A stretch of 64,000 nt of DNA from the NCBI GenBank assembly GCA_004369085.1, contig ML210301.1, positions 1-64,000 on the forward strand. The letters are read 5' to 3'. The number at the start of each line of letters is the position of its first letter. The stretch's first letter is position 1. The DNA is from Coprinopsis marcescibilis. Its lineage: Eukaryota; Basidiomycota; Agaricomycetes; Agaricales; Psathyrellaceae. Both the position numbers and the translations under genes were made by a program. The notes beneath the pieces are model-generated. The model was not told the DNA's origin, did no database searches, and saw nothing but the letters and a program-made list of their open reading frames with translations. This document shows positions 43,955 through 57,700 of the stretch, in pieces.

Positions 43955-45532
43955 TCAGGTACTTCCGTTCGTTTCATTGTAACCCGAGCACTTTGCCACA
44001 ACCCCGAAGGCAGGGCCTTCCCTCCCGAACATCCGTCTCAGGTCCCCGACGAGCATGCGAGGCTTCTCGTGAGCTGCAAAGTGCCCACCTTCATCATGCT
44101 CTGATGTGAATACCAAGTTGCGCTCCCAGAGCCACCTGACCAACGAAATTATCAGAGCTCGAGGGATGATGGAGATTCGGGAGGTAATTTTACCGCGTAG
44201 GGGGACGATAGAGCTCCTTGGGAAAGATTGAATATCCGAGAGGGATCTGAGACTCCTCAGCCGTTCTTCCGGGACCCCGAGTTGCTTCGTAGTAGATCCT
44301 CAAGGACGACGCTGGTCCAGAACGGGAGAACCAGTAGATGGAAACCCATGTCAGAACTGAAGAAACGATCAGATGAGTGTCTTTTTACTCGATGATGAAC
44401 AACATCGTGCCTTCGTCGTCTTCCCAAGGATAGTTGTCGGACCAAGAGACCAGTTTTTCGTAGATCCATGCAAGGAGGCCGACAGGTGAATCTCCCAGCA
44501 GGTAGCCCAGCGTCTGGGGTCTTGTTGCCTGCAACACGGAATATCCACGCCCATCCTTTTGAAATTTCTTTGAGTGTTCAAGACCAGCCCTTTCTTCCTG
44601 TGTCAGAGGGGTTATTAGGTTCTTCAAATACGAAAGTGGATTGGTCCAGAACGAAGGAGGAGAGAGGGAGCTGAAATCTCCAGTATGTCAGGGCCGACCG
44701 CGGTCACGGCAAGATAAGAACAAACTTGATATTTCGAGGGAAGTTGGTATGCCATGCTTTGCAATGCGTCTTGCCATATAGATTGGCTATCCTTCGTCCA
44801 ACCTACCATAAAGGGTTAATCAGAGGAGACCAGGTTTAGGGTCGGTTATTGCATACATAGAATCCCCAGTCCCCGCCTTGAACGACTTTGAGAGAGAAAT
44901 TGGATGAGGGACAAATCCGACCTAAGTTGCAACTGACCATATTCATTGTATCCAAGGGCCAACATCAACTTGTGACAGACTTCTGCATACTGGTCAAGGT
45001 GGAACCCTTTCTTCGTAGGTGCAGACGAGAAGCCAAATCCGGGAAGGCTTATAGCGGCAACGTGAAAGTAAGGAAAGTCCTCCGACGGCTCTGTGAGCAG
45101 AGGTAGAATCTTTCTTACTTCGATGAAACTACCGGGCCCTGCATTGCACTTCGATTCGATCAGCCTCGTTGAAAATAACTTGGCGGACTCACATCCGTGG
45201 ATGAAAAGCAAAGGGATTGCGGTGTCCAAACGGCTCTGCTTGTGGACGTAGTGTATATCGAGCTCTCCAAACCCTTCAACCTCGATTTTGCGTATGAACT
45301 GCGGCAATTCTGCATTTAGTTGGGATTCATGTTTCCTCCAGTCGAATCCATCCCTCCATCGCGCTAGTAGTCGTTCGATATCCTTCAGAGGCATGCCATA
45401 GCCATGGCCAGCAAATTCTAGTTCGTCTGGAAGTCTTGTGAGCTGCAATTTCACCTGGAGGCTCTTGAGTTCGTCCTGAGGAACATTGAGAGTGAATGGC
45501 TGTTCATCGGCCAATTTAACAATGGTTGCCAT
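43955..45532 (-). CDS. Epoxide hydrolase (N-terminal EH domain, microsomal type)
   Basis: Seven exons (minus): 45193..45532, 44938..45138, 44857..44885, 44726..44802, 44411..44670, 44194..44356, 43955..44135. The total is 1251 nt and 416 aa. The N-terminal EH domain (residues 1-110, LQLTRLPDELEFAGHGYGMP, ARWRDGFDWRKHE) leads to the oxyanion motif HGWPGS at 112-117. The nucleophile is Asp186 (QGGDWGFY). Typical YGKTHCKAWHTNF and VSIYWFSRSGP segments follow, and the catalytic His is probably His375 (EGGHFAAHEKP). It opens epoxides to diols and belongs to xenobiotic or secondary metabolism. The intron after 44411 needs a GC donor (AAG|GCACGA) to keep the family sequence; every GT alternative there breaks the frame. 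Otherwise intact. Confidence 0.88.
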
Positions 45533-45796
45533 GCCAGGACCCCTGTCAATACGTTCAGGCGGTCAGTGTTGTTGGCAAGGTTTCACGACCGGCAACTAAG
45601 ATAAAGCCGACGTGCTTGACCCTGGTAACTGTTAAAAGTTATTTTATTGAAACGTTGCAGATCATGCTCTCCTGATCAAGCTGGTTGCTTTCACTGGAAG
45701 GTGGGGGGAAGTGAAGGCAGAAAATCTTCATACAATCAATCGGATTAATTCATTTCGTGTAACAAGAAAAGTAAGAAATAATAAGTACAAGGCAAT

Positions 45797-48700
45797 CTAC
45801 TCCTCCGCGATTCTCTCGAAGAATTGTTTAAGAGTGCTGGAAAGGATATCTGGCAATGCCTCAACATCGCGCAACACAACATAGTACTCGAATGGGAAAG
45901 AGTCCAAATATTTCTGCAACTGAAGCTCCATGCGTCCATCAACGTTCTTGAACTCAGCCCTGTCCATGTTCAGGATCGAGCGGCGGCTGGGGTCGGAATC
46001 TCCAATGCTGGAAGTAGTACCGGCAGGCACAGCAGTGTGAAGGGAATCCAAAATAACGAAGACAACCATAATGCGCTTTTCTGCGGCTCTTCTGAGCACA
46101 GTGCGGAGCTTTTCGTGATCTTGACACATCCCGTCAGAGATGATTATCTCCAGCTGCCACAAGTCTGCCGCGGAAGAGGAGCCCATAGCGCGACGTTCCC
46201 TGGCATTCTCCATGACTTGTAAACTGGTATCCAGCAGCGACAATACGTTGGTCGCCTTTTGGTCGAACCGGAAGGCACTGATGACCTTTGCGCCAGCTTG
46301 GTCGGTAAATGGACCCTCGTCGAACCCATGTAACAGTTCCACGGATTCGCCAAACTTCGCGATCGCTACGTCTCCCGATTCCAAACGACCCAACGCTTTC
46401 CCGATCAACGCTAGGGATTCATAGGCAAGATGGATAGAGTGGGACTCTGCCATCGAGCGAGAATCATCAATCGCGACCAAAATCTGGTACTCCCGTTGAC
46501 TGGGCTTCGTCCTGCGCAACCAAATCTTGTCCTTGGTGTAGTCGCTGGCGATGTAGGAAATGACTTTCTTCATGTTGAGTCGCTTCCCTGTGCGGTAGTC
46601 TCCCTTTAGGCGAGTGGCCAACGTTGGGTCCAGAATAAGGCGAAGTTGTTCGCAGAGTGCATATGCCAGGTCGTGTGTGAGGGACTCGTAGAGGCGCCAT
46701 ACGCTTTCCGTTTTGCTCTCGGGATAGCCAGAGTCTCTCCATTTGTGCAGCTCGATCTCTGCTTGATGATCAAGTTCCGCTTGTTCGATATCAGCCTTTG
46801 GGGCAGTGGGGTCGAGGATGACGGGCAACGACGACTGAGATGAAGGTCCCTGTTGAATAAGGCCGCCCTCGATGTCGGACTGCTGTGAACGCGATGTTTT
46901 GTCATTGGGTGCAGGCGGCTCGAAAGTGTTCGAGTCTGGAAGAGGTTCACGGGAATTGGGTACGTCAACATCCATCGCTCCGTCGGCAGCACCGGAATCC
47001 TCAGTGTCGGCGAATTGTAGGTCATCAAGCTTCGCCACTTGTTGCTCGTCGGCGGCAGCGAGGGCCTGCATACCTTCTTCCTCCATATCTGGACGGAGAT
47101 ACTCCAATTGCGACGGTTCCGTGCCCGTATCTGCGGGTTGAGGCCGAGGAGCCGTGGTTTCCTCCGAAGCATTCAAAATTTCTTGGAAACGATGCTGTAT
47201 TTCTTTCATGGCGTCCCCTAAGCTGCGCAGTGGGTTGGGGATCTCCTTGTACTCCGATTGAGACCCATTCGACCCTTCTTTGACACCCAAAGTTGCTGAC
47301 CCTTTTGCGTCTGATACATCGGAAGGTGCGTCCGCAGGGTTCTCCTCTGAACGCTCAGGCCTATGAAAATGGTTATTTAACGGTAACATATTGTCGATAA
47401 ACGTGCTTACCCTTCATCGTCCGCCTTCTGTTCTGAAGAGGCTGTGGCTTGACCAACGATACTTTGGGAGGTACCAGCCTGGCCATCGGTGGCTGTTTCA
47501 GCAGCGGCGTTACCACTTGTATCTTGCGAAACAGCGTTGTCAGTGTTTGTGGTCGGCGCTTCGTCTGTTGTTGCGGTCTTGTCCGGCAGTTCTTGGTCAT
47601 CCTCTCCAGCTTTATCATCTGTTTCATTGTCGGGCGTATCGTCTTCTTTCATGAGTTCGTCGATTTGCCCATTATTCTGATCAGATTCATCATCCATACG
47701 CTGGTCATCATCCATTGACTCATTGTTATCTCTCCTTCCATCCTCATCGGCAACATCTTCCTCCATGACATCCGATTCGTCTCCGAGGTCGTCCTTCATG
47801 TCAACATCGTCCCCATTCTCCTCCTCGCCCAGATCCAGGTCATCGGGAAGATCAAGAGTATTGGCTTCTGGAACGTGTTCGTCCATAGGTGCTCCGTCGC
47901 CGACAGGCTCGGATTCTTCTTCTTGGCCCTCTCCACTCTCCATCTCGACCTCCTCTTTCGGAGACTCCTCCTCTCCCTCTCCCTCATCCTTGGGCTGGTC
48001 TTTCCGTTCCTTCTTGTTGTCTTTCCTTTCTGCAGCCGCCATCTCAGATTTCCCTCCTGCATCATTTGAGTGGTCCTGATCGGTTTTTTCGTCGTTGTCC
48101 TTACTCTCCGGACCAGCCTCATCCCCCCACAATTTCTCGTCGATGGCTTCTGGATCTCCCGCGTCCAGATCTTCAATTTTCTCGTCGATATCCTGGTTGC
48201 TACTAGTGTCCGAGTCCGCTTCATCATCGCTTCCTTCGTTTTCCGGAACATCCTGGAGCTCCCCACCGAATTCTTCACTCATCTCTATGGCACCCTGCTC
48301 GTCTTCTGGACCGGGCTGTTCTTGATCTGCATCTTGTTGTTCATTTTGTAATCCTTCTACCTGGCTTTCGTCCTCGATTTCTTTGCTGACATTGTCCGTC
48401 CCTGACCCTTCACCGAGGCCAACCCCATCTGCTGCGGTCTCCTCTCCTCCAGCTTCATCATTGCCATCCGCCTCGTCTGGAGGTGCGCAGAATCCTTTGG
48501 TGCAAAGTGTTTGTAGGAGCGAACAGAGAACGTAATCAAGTTTGAACAGCGCCTTAGTCCAGTAAACCAGAGTCGTCGCATTGTCCTCCACTAGAGTAAG
48601 GTATATTTCCAGGAACGGGAGAACCCTTGGGACAATTGCGTTGAAGTGGCTGATGCCTTTGATTTGTGAAAGGGCACTTTGCAGTTGAGTTTGAACAACA

Positions 48701-51700
48701 TCGATTTTCGAAAGGCTGGTAATCTGTCTGAGCAGATCAATGCCACGAGAGATCTGTCTGTCCTCGTCCTCTTCCTGGGCCTGTTGCTTGTAAATGGCCA
48801 CGATAGCTTGCACGGGAAGCAGAAGGGAGTCGACCAGGGACTCTAGAACGTTTGAAGGGGCTTCCGTTATAGGCTCTGACTCGGTTTGTGGGAAAACGGC
48901 GACCTGATCCATCTCTTTCTGAGCCCAAACTCTGAGGGGTTGAATGGCGAAATTCATTTCGTGGTACTGTGTCTCCATTGCCTCCAGGGACTGCGTGAGA
49001 TTCGAGCACCAATCCGAAACCTCCTCGAGCAACTGGCTTTCTCCTACATTCGCACTCAGTATATGGGGTAGCCTAAGATCGTGAGCACATACCTTGCGTG
49101 AGACACGAGAGTGGCGTAGCCTGAATGCTGCCACACATGTGTTCAATGTTCGTTCGATGTGCATCGCATTCGTCCAATAGTTTTTGTTCGGCTTCCAATA
49201 ACTCTTGTGGAGGCTCTTCGCCCTTGCCTGTGACGTAGAAGGTGATAGTCGCGGCCTTGAGCTCCTGGAGCGCATCCATTATTCGGCAGAATGTTGCCTT
49301 CGCGAATCCTAGGTGCGATGCTAACCCAGACTGGTAGAACTGGAGAGGCGATGTTGCGATCAACTTGATTCTTTCGTGTAAGTGGCGCAAGTTCGATAAT
49401 GAGTGAATCGAAGCAATAGAGCTGTCGTGATGAAGATAGGTCAGGATTATTTTGTGTATGAAATTGTGATGATGCATACCTGGCTCGGATCTCCGTACCC
49501 ACATGGAATATGTTTTCACCGAACGCTGTTCCGCGAGAAACATCCCGTGTTGACAGGTCAGAGTGGTGAGAAGGAAGCAATAGCCGCACGGCTGGAAGAC
49601 ACCCCTGGAGGGCCCTGAAATAGACGTCCGCTCTCTTTATAAGAGGACCAAGGGAGGCATCTTCAGATGTGGAGATCGAGGGCTGTTCGTGCATCCAAAG
49701 CTCGCTGTCTTGCTGACGCTTGACACCAGGTTTCACGGTACGGGAAAACCCTACTCGCTTCAACTCCTTTAAGAGGTCTGCCCAACCCTTTCGTTTCTGT
49801 ATCTGGATCGACTTCAGATACTTTGTCCGCTTTTCCCCAGCCAGAGCGGATGGGCATGCCAAAGAGCCGAGGCGGCGACTGACTCCAATGATCTCACACG
49901 CGAGTTCGTCAGGCAAGTTGAAGGGGGAGGATTGTACCCATGGTCGGATGTCTTGATTGATGATGTTTTGGTATCGGTTCAATGTTTGTTGTAGGTTTTG
50001 TATATGAGCGTGAGATGAGGAGTGCAGCCCCGGAAGCGGTGAAAGGTGCACAACGGTTGGAGGGTACACCGGGGATGAGATTGTGTTGATAGGGCGATCG
50101 CCGAAATATTGAGGAGAGATTTGCCCCGAAACAGGCGTCTTGAGCACCTCCCGGAATTTGCGAACGACCTTGTATAGTTGATGGTGAGACTTCTGCGCGC
50201 TTTGCCGAAGAGCTAAGACATTAATGTCCTTCCAGCTTGCAAGTTTAATGAAGTTTTTGATTTCGTCCTCCAAACGTTTTCGTTGACTATCCAAATGGGA
50301 GGTCAACTTCGGGGTAAAGGTTTCGAAATATTCGTAAAGGGATCGCAAGACCACAGAGCACCGCCGGAATGCGACTCGAGCGCATTCCTCCGCGTCATCC
50401 GAGAGGATGGCAACGTAACGAGAGAATGAATCGAGTAATCGCATCCTCGGGCGATATTCTCCAAGGGGACTCCCTGTGATAAACTCCTTCAAGAGAGGAA
50501 CCAAACCTTCCAGGTAAGCATCCAACGCGTCATTGTCCCCCTGTTCGACCTCGTTCGCGGCATTGACAACACCTCGGACGGCCGTGTCGTAGACTCGGAA
50601 CCACCAAATGCTGCTCGCTTCGTTTGCTTTGTTGAGTTCTGACTGGAGGAGTGATCTCCAACTTGCAAGCTCTAGCCTTCGCCACCTAACAATCAACCCA
50701 ATCAGTTCGTCCCGGTGCGACTGAAGACTGTTCTCCCGGTTGGCGTAGATTTCCCAATCCTCAGACTGTATGAGAAGTTGTTCGATTGCGGAAAGAAGCT
50801 TGGCGACTGGGCTGTGAAGATCGAGGGCGAGTACTTGTGCGCAACAACTTGAGAGATGGTGAAGAACCTCTTGGTCGGGCCACTCGAGTATCAGGGAATC
50901 TACCCGGCTGTGGAGCCTTTCGACAATTGATGTGGCTTCCGTGGCTTCAGGGATGTTGGATTCGGTGTAGAAATTGGGGAGATCGCCAACATTACCCCGC
51001 TTCCCATCGACGATCGTAGAGTGTTCGCCGAGGACGTCCAACTGAAGTGGCCTTGAACATAAATCGATCCCAGCAGGGAGTGCTATGTGATCATCCGATT
51101 GGAGAATGGAGACCAAAGCTGATTTCCTCAATTTTTTAAAGAGGTATTTGAGGGTGGAGGTGTTTAGATCATGGGGTGTAAACAAACTGAGGTGGATTTC
51201 AGCAAGCTCAGCGGCGTGATGAGGCAGGATGAGTGACATGTCTTGCGTCGATTTAGACGGTTGGGTCGGGTCTTCCAAAGCATTGGCAAACTCTGGGAAA
51301 AGGTCAAGGAACTCCTGAACCTCCTGTTCCGTGGCTGATAGCGCATCATGCTCGAGAGTCCTTCGGCGATACAAAGAATTCGCTTCTTCGTCCGTTTGCC
51401 GCTTCCGCGCTTGATCTATGTTCCAAATTCCCATTGCTTGCTCGTAAAGAGATGCTAGGCGATTTGTTTGGGACGAAGGATTGACACCAACATCGGCTTC
51501 GCAGGCGATGGCGCACAGGGGTAGAAGAACTGATGACGAGACGTCCGAATCCTGCTGGGATTCTGAACGTTCCGATATTTGAGAAGTGACTGACATTAGC
51601 GGGAATCCTACTAGTTCCCCTCCGAGTCGTTTAGAGGCGGTGTCCATTCGCTTTGGACCTTCGGCTAGAAGGCGCAAACCGAGCCGGAATTGAAGAATGG

Positions 51701-54700
51701 CAAGCTTCAGCGGGACAGCAATGTCGGAGAATTCCACGTAGAGGGTCTCCAGTCGGGTCAGGAAACCTTTCAAGGATTCCTGTATTACTTCTTCCTGGAG
51801 AATTGCAGTTGACGGGTTCGTTTGCCACAAATCGGATAGGGCCAGGGTTTTAGAAGGGTGAAGCAGCGAGGTTGAAAATTGGTACACCTCTGCCCAGAAC
51901 TGATGAAGTCGGTCGACGTTATCTCTTTGCTCGACCTGAGGAGATTGGGCCAAGCACGTGCGGAGCTTCTCCAGCTGAGACGACAGGTAGCCGAGAATTT
52001 CTGTTTCCGTGTTACCTGATGTCGTGCTTTCGAGCTCGGTGTGAAGCAGGATCTGCGTCTGGAGATAGCTTTCCTCTTCTTTGAGCCGCAGCGTAGCTGC
52101 ATTTTGAATGCTTGACGGGTCGATGGGTATGCTGGGGACCACAAGGGCGAAGAGAATCCTGCCAAGAGCGAGCCAAGCCAAACCGGCTGCTTGGCAGACC
52201 GAGGCCAACAGAAGGGGCGCCAGGTACTCCTCGACAATGTCCTTCAGTCGCGGATTGCTCGTCCTTCTCAGAACCTCGATTTGCGAATGTAATGAGTTCT
52301 GACGGGTTGGCGTCAGCAGCATGCTATCCAATTGTTCCGACGTGTAAGAGTCAGCAAAGCACATTGCAAGCTGTCAAGTAGTCAGATCGGGATACACTCG
52401 GATGACCATGAGCGAACGCACCAAATACATGTTTTGTGACAACAGTGTTTCAAGGAATTCCGGGGTGGTTTTCGAGTCTTGACAATAGATCATAAGGGAA
52501 TCGATTCGGGAGCGAATTTCATTCTTATATTGGCCGAGATTTCGCAATGGAACAGGACGAGGCACGCTATCGAATGGCCTGAATCGACAGAACATTGCTT
52601 AAGGTTTTAAAACATGCTTACCTCGACGCCAAACTCTGAATCAGGTGAATTGGTAGAAGGAGGAACGTGGGACCGCCCGTGCTTCCCTCCTAAACGACGT
52701 CAGTACGTCCATGGAATTCGGCGTTTAAGAGCAACTCACCACAGGAGGTTTGGTTTGCCAGATACCTGCCAGCCACTCGGTAATTGCTCGTGCCCAATTC
52801 CCGAGAGATTCTGGACCAAAGGTTAGTAGCCACCATAAAAGATCTGAATAGAAACATACGTGTTTGAGTCTCGGTGGACCAAATCAGGTGCTGATACGGT
52901 AGCAGTCGAGGTAACGAAGTATGCGTGCCCATGAAATGAATGGACATGATTTTCTGCATGTTCTTGCAAGCCTTTGTAGGTATGAGAAGAAGATATATCG
53001 TAGAAGTTGTCAGAATGGCTGACCTTTTGAGGATTCTCGACCAACGCTGCTAATGCGCCCAATTCAAGGGCGAGATGCTGAGGATCAAGGGTGTGAATTT
53101 CAAGAGATTCTTGGTCCTCCTCTTTCTTCATCTGCTTGGTCCACTGTTTGTGGCATTAGTCTAGGGACAAGTGGGCAACTGACAGGAACCTACACTCTGG
53201 AGAGATGCCCACAAATCCAAACGTGTGTCGCCATGTGAAGGCAGGCTTACAACGGCCAAAGCGTCGAAGATTTGACGACGAATGTCTGCAAGGGGTGAGT
53301 AAGGTCAAAAACTGTTCGTAAGAGAATATGAGTACCTCTGGACTTTGATGTGTTGTCTGTTAGCTGCGACGCGAGTTTGCTAAGCTGTCCGACTTTCAGG
53401 GTATCGGCTAAGGTAACCGGCTGATAGAACGACCTCCAAATATCCATTAAACCGGCCCCAGTCTTCAGAGTTAACCTTTGGGATAACTGATCCGCATGTT
53501 CGGCGACCCTTTTGAATGTGGAAGGAGCGTTCTTCAGATCCTCCATCGTTTGCATTATCGTTGCATATGCCCGAGAAAAGTCAAGGGTCGATGCGCTGCG
53601 TATGTCCTGCAGCTCATTCGCCAACTTGAGCAACTTGATGCCTGATGTTACTTCGGTCTACCAAATATCAGCTTGAGAACCCATACGGGGCTGAAGGTGA
53701 CTTACCAGGTCTTTGGCTGGGTCGTCAAATTCATTTGTAGCCAATACACAACCGATCGTTTCTTGCAATGCGTGGATCAAGTGTTCGATTGTGTCCAAAA
53801 TGTCTTGATGGTTATGCGAAAACTTGTCGTCCGGAGTAATGAACGACGATTGGCCGTCAAACCGTTGGAGCAAGTAACTCAACGACATTAATTCAAGGAG
53901 GCCAAATAAAACTTTGTGATCTGGTGAAAGGTCCTTCGGTGCATTCTCCGTGCTGGGCGTCGACAGGAATACATCCATGGGCTAGATAATGCTTAAACGG
54001 TGCACATCTAGGTCACTGACAGTGAAGACTCACCTTGTAGGGTAGCAATTCTTGGAGATGCGAAGCGACCACGCGTAATTCCCCGGCAGCTCCCCTTGTC
54101 GAATAACCCTTAATCACTTCCAGAAGCTCACGCAGGATTGGAAGGTTAGAGCCGGAGGTGAATGCCGCTAGATGCTCGTTCAAAGCACCTAGATTTCCGG
54201 GAAGAATCGAACGGAAGATGAACGGGACTATGAACCTCCAAGGCTGCGGTTCTGCGATACTAATGGTTGAAGTTTGTCTCAAAAGGTTGAACGATGCGGA
54301 AGAGCTTTGTATCAACCCGAGTGGTTGAGGGGACGGGGGCTGAAGTGGATTTCGTGGTAATTTACCACGGCGAATGGCATCGAAATCCGTGATAGACAGT
54401 GGAGAACTGGGGAATGCGGGAAGTCGGAGGTGGTCGCGCATGGTAATGTTATCTTGGAGAAGCGGTGTCTCGGCCAAGGATATCTCGATTCCACGATTTC
54501 GCATCGCCCTGGATAATTCTCCATGTTGTGGATCGACGAGCATGAATAGACGGAAGTCCCTATGAGGCTTCAGAACTTGAACCTTCCCGTTCAAGAACCC
54601 ACGCTCGCTCAGGACCAATGTGCCGTCTGGCTCGCAAAGGGAGTTCAATCGATCTAGGACAGAGGGGTTGCAAAGGTTGGCACCGTCTAGTAAAACCCAA

Positions 54701-57700
54701 TGTCCGTGTCTCATCGCGCGAACCAACGGCCCATCGACCCATTCAAATCGGCCGAGTGCATCTTTGTTGGTAAGAATATGATCCATTTCTTGAACATACA
54801 TAGCGTAATTGGTTGGGGTGTTTAATTCCGCCAATCGAGACACGATCTCTCTCGCTTCCAGGAGTTCATCTTCTGACGAAGAGCTACTGGTCCTGAGGAG
54901 GTCCCGCACTGATTTGAGCTTGGATTCGTAGGCCTGAAGAGGAAGAGATGCGATGCCAGTGAAAACCAATTTGAGATCGTGAGTGACCGAGGAAAGTAAG
55001 CCGTCGATGACGTGCAAGAATTGGCCCCGGACATCCAGTTGCTCGAAGCTGCCAAGTATATCCATGGTGTCTGTCGCATTGTTAATTGGTATTTCTTCGA
55101 GATGATTTCCAGTTAGGGCAGCCAGAGTCCTGATTAATTGCGTTTTGCCGGTGTTCCGAGCACCCACGACGACAGATAACCAAGCCTGAGAGATACAGTG
55201 ACTGAGAGATTCTAGAGCAGGTAGTTGACATTGAAGCAGGCGGCCAGATCGCTTGAGAGGAGCAAGGTTATGTCGAGAGCAAGTGAAGTTGCCGATCTGG
55301 AAATGTTGAGGGGACAGAGTAAATGGCGGCATCGATTTGACATCGAACGAGGTGCTGAAAGCGGAGTCGAAGATTTCGCCCACTCGAATCCTATCCTTGG
55401 AATTGCGGAAACGGCTGAGATAAATGGTTCGAAGATACCATGCAGGTTCTTTTGAGCCCTGGGCTTGGCAAAGAGTCCCCCACCTGATGATGTCGCGGAG
55501 GTTGAATTCCCAAGGGAACCCTTCTCTACCAAATGACTTTCGAATGATAACTTGATCGGTAAGCTGGCTGTTGAAAGAGATCATGGCGCGAAGAGCCTCT
55601 TCTCCCAGATCAGGGAAGAGGTGCTTGCAAACCGCGAAGTAGTCCTCTGTAGTAAGTTCCTCCACGTAAACCTTCGTAAAGCGATTGACAAAGGATTTGG
55701 GCAATCCCTTGCGACCGCCTCCTTGGCTCAAGGGGTTCTGTGCGGCGAAGATTCGGAATGAGGGGTGGCAGGCGAAAGTTCGACCGAGTTCCGGAATGTA
55801 CACGGTACTTCGATGGTCGAGAACTGCGTTTAATCCCTCGAGAACAGCTTGAGGAGCGAGATTCATCTCGTCCAAAAGGACCCAGTGCCCGAGTTGCAAA
55901 GCCTGAAGGAACTCGCCGTCTCTCCAAGCGAATTCGCCAGGGCGACCACCTTCAACTGGAAGGTCCGATCCAAACAGATCAACGAGGTCAGTTTGGTCGG
56001 ACAAGTTAATCCTGTGAAGCTCATGCCCAGTCATATTGGCGAGTGCAGCGACTAAGCTGGTTTTGCCGACACCGGGACTACCTTCAAGGAGGATAGGTTT
56101 GGCCACTTGACATGCTCTGGCAATTCGCATTGCATTGCTTTGGGTTGTCGGCGCGGAAAGAGTGAAAAGCTGGGGTTTAGGGGGATGGGTACCAGCCTTC
56201 ATGGTGAAAGCTCCTAGTCGAACGGAACTCTCCGAGTCTGCATTTTCATACATCTCTTGTTCTCCCTCCACAACAGGGACCAGTGAAAGAAGCTTCTGAA
56301 TTCCTTCCTCCCGAATTGTCTTGATTGAATCGACAGAGTAACCAGATAGTTGAGGGAGCGAGCTTAAACCATCCAAATACGCCATGTGAGCGGCATGATG
56401 CTAAACGGGGTTGATATATGTAAGTGCTGGTAATCTCTCATCAACAAGAATCTCACGTACGAAGATCTTAGCAGCAATACCGAGGTCGATCGAGGTGCTA
56501 GGTAATGCAGAGTTGGTGAAGATCACCCATGCCTTAGGAAATAATCAGAATCCAAAAGTAACGGAAAACCGGCAATCACAAAGCGTACCAAAATATCCCG
56601 CAATCCCAACAGGCTCCGATCACCTACTCTCCCACAGATCCAATCCACGAAATCCAAGATGCAAGGGGTGAAACGACATAGCCCAGGACTCTTCCACGAA
56701 TTGTTGATTATGAGCTCTAGGTCGGTCCTATCCTCCACTCGGGGAACCCAGATTTCGGTGAATCGATTGCGTAGCGCAGGTGATAGTTCCTTCTTGCCGT
56801 AGTCTCCGCCAGGGTTCATCGTTGCGATTAACTTGAATGCCTCGCAAGCCGTCACCATCCGTTTTTCGAGGTCGGATCCGCCTTGTTCTGCTAAAACGAC
56901 AGTCCTTCCGGGTTCCAAGACGCTATTCAACCTTTCGAGAACAGAATCCTCCGCCAGTGAAATTTCATCCAATAGGAAGACATCGCCATCACGCATCGAC
57001 GAAATCAAAGGACCATCATACCATTCGAAAATCGATTGGCTATGAAGAAATTGGGATCGTATGGTTTCCAATTTGGAGCGAGAATCAGAGTCGAGCTGCT
57101 TATTAGACTTCAGATTTCGGTCAACGAGTGCTGGAATAAACGTTGGATCCTCCTCTTGTCCGCAGAGATCAAGGGATTGGAGCATTTCCTGGGCTTGCTG
57201 GACAATTTCGCTTTGGAGTGCCGCCCGATTCCGAAGAGGGCGGAGGCCACCAATAATGTCAGCGGTTTCCGTGTTCTGGTGACAGTTGAGGCCGCGTAGC
57301 TGTTGACCCGTGGCGTCGGCGAACACTTGACATACAGAGGTCTTTCCGGACCCAGTCTCACCAACTAACAGGACAGGCTCGTTGAACCGCAGGGCACGGG
57401 CTACTAGGACGAACAGTCGTTGCATAGCCTTGGTCCAAATCACGTTCGAAGTCTTCGGTGGAGGGCATCCCAAGAAGGTAGGGAGATCGAACCCAGGACG
57501 CTCCAAGTCGTAAAGCGAATTTTCGTCGATTCGGACACCCATGATGGACTCGATAACGGCCTTAACAGCACATTTGTCTTCTTCCCGACGTGCTCTCTCC
57601 GCCAACAACATGTACCCATTCTCCGCCAATTCCTGATACCCAACTGCATCTCTGCCTGCCCATCGGAAAAGGTCCCGAAGGGTAGCGAACCCTTGCTTGC

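Noticed and set aside
47449..48350. Plus-strand Ser/Leu/Phe-rich open frames
   Set aside because: Antisense of the Asp/Glu-rich region of midasin; composition simply mirrors GAA/GAT codons.
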